A stretch of DNA of 34,215 bases from Chloroflexota bacterium (lineage in GTDB: Bacteria > Chloroflexota > Anaerolineae > Aggregatilineales > Phototrophicaceae): contig VXNO01000077.1 in assembly GCA_009840575.1 (NCBI GenBank), positions 1 through 34,215 of the forward strand, written 5' to 3'. How positions within the stretch are numbered: the stretch's first letter is position 1; the number at the start of each line of letters is the position of its first letter. The position numbers were made by a program, and so were the translations under genes. Below the pieces are notes generated by a model. The model had not been told where the DNA came from, did not search any database, and was given only the letters and a program-made list of their open reading frames with translations. Positions 16,408-25,238 of this stretch are shown one piece after another.

Positions 16408-17828
16408 CAGCGCAGGTACTGCTGCCGCTCAAAATAGGGCGGCGCGGTGATTTTAAATGGCTTGTCAAAACGCGGGTCGAATATGCGCGAGTTGATGCGA
16501 TAGGCTGTCTGCGCCGCGAAGCCGCCTGTGGCTGGCGCGTCCGCAATCGGCAGTTGCGCCGAGGTGATGACTGTCGGCAGCTCGCGCAGAAAACGATAAT
16601 CGATAATCTGAAAGAGTTTCTCCATCGCCCAGGGCGTGGCGCTGGACAGGCTCAAGTCGTCAAGGATCAAGACCGGTGCGGCAGCGATTTTGCGGAACCG
16701 TTTGTCAAATTGCTCATTGTTTCGCGGGTCAAATGCCAGTCGCAAGCTATCCAGCAGGTCGGCGCAAGCCATGAAGGTCACATCATGGTTGCGCTCCGCC
16801 AGCGCCCGGGCGATGGCTGCCGCCAAGTGGGTCTTGCCGGTGCCGTGGTCGCCCAGCAAGCAGAACCAGCCGCGCGGCGCTTTCACCCAATTCTGCGCCC
16901 GCCTTTTGGCTTTTTCCAGGTTTTCGCGTTCGCTGCGCAGGCGACTCTCGGCGCGGAAGCTCTCGAAGGTCATGCGCGCGTAAAGCTGAAACGCGGCGGC
17001 TTGGGCGCGGCTCTTCTTGCGATAGTCGGGCGCGTGAATTCTGATGACAGCGCCTTGCGCCATGCGGCTGCCGATGCGCGGGTCGAGCTCATCGATGTCG
17101 GTATTGGTCGTTATCACGGTCGGCAACGCGCCGGCATGACGATGATTAAGCAGCTGAAAGAGCTTTTCTTTTGCCCAGTTGGTAGGGTTCTCGACGCCGA
17201 GGTCGTCCAGGACGAGCAGTGGGGCGCTGCGGATGCGGTAGAAGTAATCGTCGAATGAATTGTCGCCGCGTCCATCGATAGCGCCACGCAGCGCATCCAG
17301 CAGGTCGGGCGCGGTGAGAAAAACAGTTAATTCGCCAAATTGCTCCAGCCGATGATTGGCGATGGCGGCAGCCAAATGCGTTTTGCCACAGCCAACCGCT
17401 CCCGTAAATACAATCCAGCCCTGTGGCTTCGCCGCGAAATTTTGCGCCTGCTGTTTGGATTTGCGCAAGGCGCTGACGATGGCTTTCGTATAATTGTGGT
17501 TAAAATGCCGCGTCTGGAAAGTAGCGAATGTCATCGCCCGGTAGGCATCAAGGTTGCCAAAGCGCCGCAGCCGCTCGTGCATCGTGTAATCGGTTGCGAC
17601 CGGGTGGTTCGGGCAGCGCTGAAACTTGCCATAGCGGGGGTCATCCAGCGGTACATCGAAGGCGAAGACGCCTTTGCCAGCGCAGATTGGGCAGGGCGCG
17701 GCTGGGTCTTCTGGGTCCTGGCAAACATAGGCGAATGGGACTGTCACGCCCGCATCAGGAGTCGATGAAATTTTGCCATTTTCCCCTTTGGGCGCCCCGT
17801 TGTTGAGAGCCTCCTGAATCGCCTTCAT
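16407..17828 (-). CDS. DnaC/IstB-like AAA+ ATPase with two tandem ATPase modules (putative helicase loader)
   Basis: Two Walker A (GAVGCGKTHLAAAIA, GDHGTGKTHLAAAIA) and two Walker B (LLVLDDLG, VLILDDLS); N-terminal CPICAGKG...RCPNH knuckle; start MKAIQEALNNG preceded by AGGAAGGA. Confidence 0.85.
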   Translation of the reverse strand: MKAIQEALNNGAPKGENGKISSTPDAGVTVPFAYVCQDPEDPAAPCPICAGKGVFAFDVPLDDPRYGKFQRCPNHPVATDYTMHERLRRFGNLDAYRAMTFATFQTRHFNHNYTKAIVSALRKSKQQAQNFAAKPQGWIVFTGAVGCGKTHLAAAIANHRLEQFGELTVFLTAPDLLDALRGAIDGRGDNSFDDYFYRIRSAPLLVLDDLGVENPTNWAKEKLFQLLNHRHAGALPTVITTNTDIDELDPRIGSRMAQGAVIRIHAPDYRKKSRAQAAAFQLYARMTFESFRAESRLRSERENLEKAKRRAQNWVKAPRGWFCLLGDHGTGKTHLAAAIARALAERNHDVTFMACADLLDSLRLAFDPRNNEQFDKRFRKIAAAPVLILDDLSLSSATPWAMEKLFQIIDYRFLRELPTVITSAQLPIADAPATGGFAAQTAYRINSRIFDPRFDKPFKITAPPYFERQQYLR

Positions 17829-18429
17829 GGCTGCGTCCTTCCTGCTGCCAGTTTTCCAGCATCTTTTGCACATAACGCCAGTTACGGGCATTGCGTTGCG
17901 CGGCATAGCGCATGGCGTCTTCGATCCATTCGCGCGGGTAGGTACTCTCGGCATCGCCAATGGCTTCGGCAATCATCGGTGTCAGCGCGCCCAGGTTGTC
18001 TTCGTAGAGGGCATAGAGCGATGGTCGCGGTGGCAACGCTTCAATCTCGTCAGCCGCGGTGGGCTGCCATTCCCCTGCCTGGAGCTGCCGCTGCCAAACC
18101 CGCCCGTCGGCATCATTCCAGACGAAGAGCCGCCGCGCGCAGCCAGCGATAGCAACCTGCGCCTCCAGCAAGTTGCCGCGCGCCACCGCCCTGTGCAAGG
18201 CGTCAACCAAAGCAGCTTGCGTCCCCAGCGCGCGCATCAATACCTCATCAGCCAGCAATTCATCATAACCCAGATAGCGGTAGCAGCCTTCTTTTTGCTG
18301 CAGCAGCGCCAATATGCACAGCGCCAGTTTCAGCTCCGCCAAGTGGTCGATCTCCGCCAGCGCCGCAGCGAACTCCGCCGCCGGCAGCCGCAGCGCTTCC
18401 AGTTGCTGGCTGGTGTTGGAGCTGCTCAT
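17755..18429 (-). CDS. DnaD-domain replication protein
   Basis: LYALYEDNLGALTPMIAEAIGDAESTYPREWIEDAMRYAAQRNARNWRYVQKMLENWQQEG is DnaD C-terminal-domain-like; between dnaB and the dnaC-like gene. Confidence 0.82.
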   Translation of the reverse strand: MSSSNTSQQLEALRLPAAEFAAALAEIDHLAELKLALCILALLQQKEGCYRYLGYDELLADEVLMRALGTQAALVDALHRAVARGNLLEAQVAIAGCARRLFVWNDADGRVWQRQLQAGEWQPTAADEIEALPPRPSLYALYEDNLGALTPMIAEAIGDAESTYPREWIEDAMRYAAQRNARNWRYVQKMLENWQQEGRSHEGDSGGSQQRGAQRGKWQNFIDS

Positions 18430-18434
18430 GCAAT

Positions 18435-19796
18435 TCAATCCAAATCGCTCAAGTCAACGCGCTGGATATTAATATCCATGAATTTGGTGATGGTTTTTTC
18501 AAAATACAGCTGCACAGTGCCAGTGGGTCCATGTCGATGCTTGGACAGGATGATATCCGCCTGATTGGGGAATTCGGTCTCTTCATTATAGACTTCATCG
18601 CGATACAGGAACATGACGGCATCGGCGTCTTGTTCGATGCTACCGCTCTCGCGCAGGTCGGATAGCTGCGGGCGTTTGTCCTGGCGGTTTTCTACCGCGC
18701 GGGAAAGCTGGGCGGTGGAAAGCAGGGTTATATTCAGTTCGCGCGCCAGCTCTTTCAGGGAGCGGCTGATGTAGCTGATTTCTTGCACGCGGTTGTTTTC
18801 GTAGGCTCTGCCCGCGGACATCAACTGCATATAATCGACCATGACCATATCCAGCCCGTATTCGTGCTGCAAGCGCCGACACTTGGTGCGCATCTCGGTT
18901 GGGGTGATGGATGGCGTGTCGTCGATGAAGAGCGGCAGGTTAGATATGCGGCTGATGGCTTCGGTGAGGCGCGTCTGCTCGCCGGGGCTTATCGCGGCGC
19001 TGCGCAGTTGCTGGAGAGAGATGCCGGTTTCCATAGAAACAATACGCTGCACCAGTTGTTCGACGCCCATCTCCATAGTGAAAATAGCCACACGAGCGCC
19101 CAGCCGCGCCACATACAGCGCCACCGTCAGGATCCAACTGGTTTTGCCCATGCCGGGCCGCCCGGCAAAGACGATCAGATCCGACTTTTGGAAGCCGCCC
19201 AGCAAGCCGTCCAGCGCTCGGAAGCCGCTGGGCGTGCCCACCATGCCCGCGCCCAAAGACAGCAACCGTTCGAAGTCGTCATAAAAGTCGCTGGCGGCAT
19301 CCCACAAAGGCACGAACTCGCGCTTGAGCTGGGTGTTGCTCACCGCGAAGAGCGATTGCTCGGCATCGCTGATGACTTTGTCGATGGGCAATTCCTGGTC
19401 GAGGGCGATGGCGCGGATGCTGTCTGCGGCTTGCAGCAGGCGGCGTCTGGTCGCGGCGCGCGCCACCAGCTCGCCATAAATCTCGGCGTGCATGGCGGTG
19501 GGCGTATTGTTGACGAGGTTGGTAATGTAGGGCGGGCCACCGACCTCGTCCAACAGGTCGAGCGCTTCCAGCTCCCGCGCGAGGGTTACATTATCAATCG
19601 GCTCGCCGCGGTCATTGAGTCGGTTAAAAGCCTGCCAGATATATTCATTGCGCTTGATGAAGAAGTCTTCGGGATTCAGAAAAGCGGCGACGCTGAGGTA
19701 GGCTTTGGGATGCAGCAAAACAGCGCCCAACAAGGCTTCTTCCGCCTCTTGACTCATAGGCAGGTGCAGTTGCGCGGGTGGTGGCGGCTGATCCAT
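18435..19796 (-). CDS. dnaB: Replicative DNA helicase DnaB
   Basis: SQEAEEALLGAVLLHP; DLIVFAGRPGMGKTSWILTVALYVA; FTMEMGVEQLVQRI; LDMVMVDYMQLM; SDLRESGSIEQDADAVMFLYRDE. Confidence 0.97.
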   Translation of the reverse strand: MDQPPPPAQLHLPMSQEAEEALLGAVLLHPKAYLSVAAFLNPEDFFIKRNEYIWQAFNRLNDRGEPIDNVTLARELEALDLLDEVGGPPYITNLVNNTPTAMHAEIYGELVARAATRRRLLQAADSIRAIALDQELPIDKVISDAEQSLFAVSNTQLKREFVPLWDAASDFYDDFERLLSLGAGMVGTPSGFRALDGLLGGFQKSDLIVFAGRPGMGKTSWILTVALYVARLGARVAIFTMEMGVEQLVQRIVSMETGISLQQLRSAAISPGEQTRLTEAISRISNLPLFIDDTPSITPTEMRTKCRRLQHEYGLDMVMVDYMQLMSAGRAYENNRVQEISYISRSLKELARELNITLLSTAQLSRAVENRQDKRPQLSDLRESGSIEQDADAVMFLYRDEVYNEETEFPNQADIILSKHRHGPTGTVQLYFEKTITKFMDINIQRVDLSDLD

Positions 19797-19882
19797 ACGG
19801 TCATTTCCGCCTGGTTGGCTTAGCGCGCCAGCCTGCGAATCATCCAGGCGGCAAGGAGAACCAGGCAGCGGGGCGGCTGCGC

Positions 19883-20425
19883 CTAGTCGCCTTCCAGGTC
19901 TTCGAGGTTGAGGGTATCGACAAAGTCAGCGAAGGCGCTCAGCTTGCTTTCATCGACCTGCTCGGCATACTCGCTGGGCTCGTACATATCATCGGGCAAG
20001 CCCATGATTTCCGCTTCGACATTGCGCTCGGGCACAATACCGGCGTAATCCATGATCTCGCTAGCGACGAAAATCTTGGCATTCAGGCGCACAGCCAAGG
20101 CGATGGCGTCACTGGGGCGGGCGTCAATATCGATCTCTCTATCCGGCAGCGAAATGTTGATGAGCGCGAAATAGACCTCGCGGCGCAGCTTGTTGATATA
20201 GACATAATTCACGCGCCCACCCATCTCTTCGATCGTCGATTTGAGCAAATCATGGGTCAGCGGTCGTTCGCGCTCGATGCCCTGCAATTCAAATGTGATG
20301 GCTTCCGACTCGAACTGCCCAATCCAAATCGGCAGGTAGCGCTCTTCATCTACATCGCGCAAGACCACCAAGCGATGCTGCGACATCAAACTCACCTGTA
20401 CGCGATCCACCATCAATTCGATCAT
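19883..20425 (-). CDS. Bifunctional nuclease (BFN/DUF151) family protein
   Basis: LPIWIGQFESEAI...RPLTHDLLKSTIEEMGGRVNYVYINKLRREVYFALI...DIDARPSDAIALAVRLNAKIFVA. Confidence 0.93.
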   Translation of the reverse strand: MIELMVDRVQVSLMSQHRLVVLRDVDEERYLPIWIGQFESEAITFELQGIERERPLTHDLLKSTIEEMGGRVNYVYINKLRREVYFALINISLPDREIDIDARPSDAIALAVRLNAKIFVASEIMDYAGIVPERNVEAEIMGLPDDMYEPSEYAEQVDESKLSAFADFVDTLNLEDLEGD

Positions 20426-20461
20426 CTGCGCGCCACCTGACTCAAGCTCGTCTTTGCCTGG

Positions 20462-20490
20462 ATTATAACAAGTTCATTCACGTCATTCAA
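20462..20490 (-). promoter_or_regulatory. Promoter of the BFN gene
   Basis: TTGAAT (20485-20490) - 17 nt - TATAAT (20462-20467) on the minus strand. Confidence 0.7.
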
Positions 20491-20588
20491 GCAGCCCGAC
20501 GCGAAAACCAAGAACAGCGCATTACTTTCTTGATTCTACTTTTGCGTCTTTGTGGTTGCTTTGTTGCAGGACTTACCTGCGCTTACTT

Positions 20589-20611
20589 ATTACACAGAGG
20601 GCACAGAGAAA
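20589..20611. repeat. Short ACACAGAG-type intergenic repeat
   Basis: TTACACAGAGGGCACAGAGAAA; related in phrasing to 32741-32770. Confidence 0.4.
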
Positions 20612-20629
20612 GGCGCTATACTTCCGCCT

Positions 20630-21307
20630 ATGAATACCTCCCAAATGCGCGCGTTGCTTGCTTGTGGCGTGGCGCTGCTGCTGGCGGCTTGCGGCGCTTT
20701 GTCCGGCAACTCCAAGCCCGGCGCCGGTTTTCTTTATCAGGAACTGCTGCTGGACGAGCGTTTTGATAGCGGCGGAGCCTGGCGCAGTTATGCTGGCGGC
20801 GCGGAATTGTGGCTGGGCGTGGCGGAAGGCGCTTATCGCATTGACCTGCTCGGCAAACGTTATGCCTGGACGCAGCATGAGCAACTCACCAGCGATGTCG
20901 TCATCGAGGTGGCGGCGCGGCAGCTTTCCGCATACGCCCACAATGCCTATGGCGCGGCTTGTCGGCTCGACCCAGCCAATAGCGGGCGCGGCTATTATTT
21001 TCTCATCAGCGGCGATGGCTATGCCAGCATCCGCTGGAGCGACGGGCGCGCGCTGACGGCAATCGTGCCGGCTTTCCCCAGCCAGCACATCCAGCGAGGC
21101 CTGGCGCGCAACCACATCCGCGTTATTTGCAGCGGCGATTATTTGGCGCTCTGGGTGAACGGTGAATTTCTTGCCGAAGCGCGTGACCAGCGGGCGTCGC
21201 GGGGCGCGCTTGGCTTGGCGGGGGTGATGAATTACGCCGGGCAGCGGCTGACCGTAACGTTTGACGACCTGCGCGTCTGGCGGGCTGCTCTGGAGCATGG
21301 CGGCTAG
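20630..21307 (+). CDS. Lipoprotein with a concanavalin/LamG-like beta-sandwich domain (DUF1080-like)
   Basis: Lipobox-like LLLAACGAL at the N terminus; LDERFDSGGAW...GRGYYFLISGDGYASIRW...NHIRVICSGDYLALWVNGEFL. Confidence 0.6.
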   Translation: MNTSQMRALLACGVALLLAACGALSGNSKPGAGFLYQELLLDERFDSGGAWRSYAGGAELWLGVAEGAYRIDLLGKRYAWTQHEQLTSDVVIEVAARQLSAYAHNAYGAACRLDPANSGRGYYFLISGDGYASIRWSDGRALTAIVPAFPSQHIQRGLARNHIRVICSGDYLALWVNGEFLAEARDQRASRGALGLAGVMNYAGQRLTVTFDDLRVWRAALEHGG

Positions 21308-21370
21308 CGCATGAAACCAATCGCGCTGGCTTGCGTATAGACAGCAGGCAAACGCAGAACAAAGAACACA

Positions 21371-22210
21371 ATGGGACTCGAAGACACAATCGCTGAAGCC
21401 ATCATCATGGGCATGGACGAGCTGGCTGGCAATCCGCGGCGGGCGGTCGAAAGCGCCATGGACTGCGACTCGGCTTCCCAGTGGGTCAAGCAAGAGACGA
21501 CCAAACTGGCGCTGATTGGCGGCGCGGAGATGGTCGTGCCCGGCTTGCATGCCTTCACCATCCCGACCGGCATCAGCTACTTGCTGCACAAAATGGGTAG
21601 CATCAGCTGGGGCATCGGCGCGCTAAAAGGCGCTTATGTGATTGAAACGGAAGCCTATTCCGACCTACGCAATATCCTGGCGCTGTGGGCGAACGAAGGG
21701 CATTTTGATGCCGGCATCATTGAGCACCTGGCGGTATCGCTGGATGCGCTGGCTTGGACATTGAGCGAAGCCGGGCAAGCCGCCGTGCCTGCGCTGCTGG
21801 AATCGCCCGCCGATGCCACGACGGTGCGCACCTACCATATTTTACAGCGCCTGGCGGAGAGCCTGGTGGCGGGCGACGAGCGCGGTCATGCGGTGCTGAC
21901 GGCTATGCGCGGCGAAGCTGAGGCGGCTCGCTTGCTGGCGACTGGCAAAGAACATGTCCGGCATCTCAACTGCGAAGTCATGCTGACGCGGCCAATGGGG
22001 CGCAAGATCAGCCGCCGCCTGGCGTACAAGCTGGCTTCGCGGATCGGCGCTCGCATCCCGGCGCGCATGATTGTGGGCTTCTTGCCGGTGGCTGGCGCGG
22101 TCGCCAATGCCTTGATGAATGTGCAAACGATGCAGAGCATGGCCGAAGCCGCCGAGAAGTATTATGACCGCCGCCTGCGCCGCGAACACCTGCTGTCCGT
22201 CACAACCTGA
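21371..22210 (+). CDS. EcsC-like protein of unknown function
   Basis: PTGISYLLHKMGSISWGIGALKG...KISRRLAYKLASRIGARIPARMIVGFLPVAGAVANALMNVQTMQSMAEAAEKYYDRR resembles EcsC-family C-terminal pattern. Confidence 0.5.
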   Translation: MGLEDTIAEAIIMGMDELAGNPRRAVESAMDCDSASQWVKQETTKLALIGGAEMVVPGLHAFTIPTGISYLLHKMGSISWGIGALKGAYVIETEAYSDLRNILALWANEGHFDAGIIEHLAVSLDALAWTLSEAGQAAVPALLESPADATTVRTYHILQRLAESLVAGDERGHAVLTAMRGEAEAARLLATGKEHVRHLNCEVMLTRPMGRKISRRLAYKLASRIGARIPARMIVGFLPVAGAVANALMNVQTMQSMAEAAEKYYDRRLRREHLLSVTT

Positions 22211-23024
22211 CCTGAGGCTTGATTTCCAGCAAAATTGACTTGAGCGATTCCAGCTTGTCGTCGCTATCGAGGCAGCGCAGGGGCAGGGTCGCGCGCGGTC
22301 TTGCGGATGCTGGCAGCAGCGCTTGCCATTCGCGCAGGAGCTCGGCTGGCGCGTGATTTGCGTTTTTCGCCCAGCGCGTCAAGTTCAGTTGGATGGCTGG
22401 CTGTTTGCGGTAAGCCCAGACTGAGAACCAGGTTGCCCGCCGACCACCCACATTCAGCCGCGCATGGAAGCCGGGCCGCTGCCGCCCGCCGAACTCGACG
22501 GCATCGGCGTGCTGCTGGGCAAAAGCATATAAATCCTGCGCCACCAGCGCCGCGATATCGCCTTGGGGCAGTTGCGCCAAATAGGGGAAGAAGTTGCTTG
22601 CCAGCGGCGTTTCTGAGACAGCGCCCTGCGCATAGCCCGCCCCGCCTTCCGCCGACAGCGCTCGCAGCGAATCCAGCAGCTTGCTCATGCCCTGTGGCGC
22701 GCGCAGATCACAATACTGCAAGTTAATCAGGTGCAGCGGAATCAAGACATCGGCAACCAGCGCGACCAGCAGCGGCTTTTGTAGCTGAAAGGCATAGAGG
22801 CATTCACGTTTTACCCAAGCTGAGCCCGCGCTGGACTTCGACAAGATGACCAATACAGCGTGGCAGCGGGCGATGCCGGCTTCAATCTCGCAGAGCCACT
22901 CTGCGCCGCCGCGGATATTCTCGTAGTCGATCCAAATGCGCCAGTCGGCTTCACGCAGGCGCGTGACGATGGGCTCGATGAGGGCGTTGTCCTGGTTGCT
23001 ATGGCTGATGAAGATCGGCGGCAT
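22200..23024 (-). CDS. TIR-domain protein with an uncharacterised C-terminal domain
   Basis: PPIFISHSNQDNALIEPIVTRLREADWRIWIDYENIRGGAEWLCEIEAGIARCHAVLVILSKSSAGSAWVKRECLYA. Confidence 0.88.
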   Translation of the reverse strand: MPPIFISHSNQDNALIEPIVTRLREADWRIWIDYENIRGGAEWLCEIEAGIARCHAVLVILSKSSAGSAWVKRECLYAFQLQKPLLVALVADVLIPLHLINLQYCDLRAPQGMSKLLDSLRALSAEGGAGYAQGAVSETPLASNFFPYLAQLPQGDIAALVAQDLYAFAQQHADAVEFGGRQRPGFHARLNVGGRRATWFSVWAYRKQPAIQLNLTRWAKNANHAPAELLREWQALLPASARPRATLPLRCLDSDDKLESLKSILLEIKPQVRL

Positions 23025-23028
23025 GGGG

Positions 23029-24213
23029 CTAGCCGGCGCTGTAGCGTTTGATGACATCGCGCGCCACCACCATGCGATGCACTTCCGATGCGCCATCATA
23101 GATGCGGAAGGCGCGGGCTTTTTCATACCAGGTCGAAAGCGGCAAATCCCGCGAGATGCCGCGCCCGCCACAGATTTGCACACAGCGATCCAAAACGCGG
23201 CAGACGATCTCCGACACTTGCAGTTTGGCTATCGAGGTTTCGACGCGCGCTTGCTGACCCTCCGCCAATAACTGCGCCGCATCGTTGATGAGCAGCCTGC
23301 CTATTTTGAGCTCCATTGCCGAATCAGCCAGCATCCACTGCACCGACTGGTGGGAAGTCAGCTTTCCCCCAAAAGCCTCGCGCTGGCTGGCGTAGGCTGT
23401 AGCGATCTCCAGCGCGCGTTGAGCGATGCCCGTCCAGCGCATGCAATGCGTCAAGCGGGCGGGACCCAAACGCGCCTGCGCCAGCATAAAGCCTTGCCCG
23501 ACTTTGCCCAGGACCGCGTTGGCTGGCAAACGCAGGTCTTCATAAGCGACTTCGATATGCCCGCCGAAGTCTTTTGCGCCCATCACCGGCACATCGCGCA
23601 GGATGTTGATGCCCGGCGTAGCGCGCGGGGCAAGAAAAAGCGTGCAGCCTTGGTAAGGGTGCGCTTCCCAATCGGTGCGCGCCATGATGATGAAAAAGTC
23701 GGCGATTTCGCCATTGGTGGTCAGCCACTTGTGCCCGTTGATGCGCCAGGTATCGCCCTCAAGCCGGGCGCTGCTTTGGATCATGCGCGGGTCGCTGCCG
23801 GCACCGGGCGGCGGCTCGGTCATAGAAAAAGCCGAGAATGCCTCGCCCCGCGCCAGGGGGAGCAAAAATCGCTCGACCTGCTCGGCATTTGCCCAGCTGA
23901 GCAGCAGGTGCATATTGCCTTCGTCCGGCGCGGCGCAGCCCATTGCCAGCGGACCCAGCAGACTTCTGCCCGCCGCTTCGAAAACCGGCGCGATATCCTC
24001 GATATGCAAGCCCATCCCGCCCCATTCGGATGGCATGGTGGGTGCCCACAAGCCCGCCGCCTTTGCCCCCGCGCGCAACTCTTGCAGCTGCTCCATGCGC
24101 AAGTCAGCGCCGCTGCGCAGCAAGTCCGTTTCCAGCGGGATGACATAGTCATCAAGAAATTGTCGGATGCGGTGCACAATCGCCTCGACGGGGCGTGTCG
24201 GGTTGAAATCCAT
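23029..24213 (-). CDS. Acyl-CoA dehydrogenase
   Basis: AFSMTEPPPGAGSDPRMIQSSARLEGDTWRINGHKWLTTNGEIADFFIIMART; QVSEIVCRVLDRCVQICGGRGISRDLPLSTWYEKARAFRIYDGASEVHRMVVARDV. Confidence 0.95.
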   Translation of the reverse strand: MDFNPTRPVEAIVHRIRQFLDDYVIPLETDLLRSGADLRMEQLQELRAGAKAAGLWAPTMPSEWGGMGLHIEDIAPVFEAAGRSLLGPLAMGCAAPDEGNMHLLLSWANAEQVERFLLPLARGEAFSAFSMTEPPPGAGSDPRMIQSSARLEGDTWRINGHKWLTTNGEIADFFIIMARTDWEAHPYQGCTLFLAPRATPGINILRDVPVMGAKDFGGHIEVAYEDLRLPANAVLGKVGQGFMLAQARLGPARLTHCMRWTGIAQRALEIATAYASQREAFGGKLTSHQSVQWMLADSAMELKIGRLLINDAAQLLAEGQQARVETSIAKLQVSEIVCRVLDRCVQICGGRGISRDLPLSTWYEKARAFRIYDGASEVHRMVVARDVIKRYSAG

Positions 24214-24245
24214 GCCAAACTCCTGATGCGCGCGGACTGCCGGCG

Positions 24246-24251
24246 AGTATA
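24246..24251 (-). promoter_or_regulatory. -10 element (TATACT) for the acyl-CoA dehydrogenase gene
   Basis: TATACT on the minus strand upstream of an AGGAG SD and ATG at 24213; no clear -35 called. Confidence 0.4.
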
Positions 24252-24302
24252 GCACAGAGCATCGGCAGCAGTGTGAGCATGTGGTCGCGCAATGAACTAT
24301 GC

Positions 24303-24308
24303 TACAAT
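24303..24308 (+). promoter_or_regulatory. Extended -10 (TGcTACAAT) of a probably leaderless transcript
   Basis: TGCTACAAT followed by 6 nt and the ATG at 24315. Confidence 0.5.
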
Positions 24309-24314
24309 TGGCGC

Positions 24315-25238
24315 ATGCGCAATTTCATCATTGACACCGATACTGCCTCGGACGATGCCGTCGCTTTGGTCATGGCGCTGCGCCAGCCCGATATTGATGT
24401 CAAAGCCATCACGGTGGTGGCTGGCAATGTGCCGCTGGCGCAAGCGGTGCAGAACGCCTTGTATACAGTCGAATTGTGCGGCGCGGATGTGCCAGTGGTC
24501 GCCGGCTGCGAAAAACCATTGCTGCGCCCGCTGGAGACCGCGCAGGAGGTGCACGGCGATGATGGCATGGGCGATATCGGTTTGTCGCTGCAAGACCGCG
24601 CGCCGACGCGGGGACATGCCGCTGATACCCTGCGCAACATCATCCGCCAGCACGCCGGCGATATCACGCTGGTCACGCTAGGTCCTTTGACCAATGTGGC
24701 GCTGGCACTGCTATGCGAGCCTGAACTGGCGCGCTGTGTATCCGATTGTTACATCATGGGCGGCATAGGCAGCGGACATGGCAATATCACGCCGTTGGCT
24801 GAGTTCAACATCTGGGTCGACCCCGAAGCAGCCAAGATCGTCTTTGAATCGGGCTTGCCTATCCGCATGGTGGGCTGGGATATCAGTTGGAAGTACGCCA
24901 CTTTTGATGCCGCGCAAGCCAGCGAAATCCGCGCAATTGGAACGCCCCTGGCTGAATTTGTGGTCGATATCCAGGCGACCCTGACCGATTTTGCCATTGC
25001 CGAGACCGGCTTGAGCGGCTTCGACCTGCCCGACCCGATCACCATGGCGGCGGCGATTGAGCCCGGCATTGTGGACTTCCGGGATTGCCGCGTCGACATC
25101 ACGACTGGCGCTGGCTTGACGCGCGGCTTGACTGTGGTGGATGTGCTGGGCGTGACGGGCGCCCCGCCCCAAGTTAAAGTGGCGACGCGCGCCGACCGCG
25201 AGGCATTTGTCGCGATGCTGCGGCGCAGCGTGTCTTAA
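24315..25238 (+). CDS. Inosine-uridine preferring nucleoside hydrolase family protein
   Basis: NFIIDTDTASDDAVALVMAL; VHGDDGMGDIGL; ITLVTLGPLTNVALAL; YIMGGIGSGHGNITPLAEFNIWVDPEAA. Confidence 0.95.
   Translation: MRNFIIDTDTASDDAVALVMALRQPDIDVKAITVVAGNVPLAQAVQNALYTVELCGADVPVVAGCEKPLLRPLETAQEVHGDDGMGDIGLSLQDRAPTRGHAADTLRNIIRQHAGDITLVTLGPLTNVALALLCEPELARCVSDCYIMGGIGSGHGNITPLAEFNIWVDPEAAKIVFESGLPIRMVGWDISWKYATFDAAQASEIRAIGTPLAEFVVDIQATLTDFAIAETGLSGFDLPDPITMAAAIEPGIVDFRDCRVDITTGAGLTRGLTVVDVLGVTGAPPQVKVATRADREAFVAMLRRSVS

Noticed and set aside
17829-17972. N-terminal extension of the tandem dnaC ORF
   Set aside because: Low-quality sequence in the dnaD gene; good SD supports start at 17828
18783-19823. 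346 aa plus-strand ORF antisense to dnaB
   Set aside because: Shadow ORF over highly conserved helicase
23350-24252. 300 aa plus-strand ORF antisense to acyl-CoA dehydrogenase
   Set aside because: Shadow ORF with no recognisable domain
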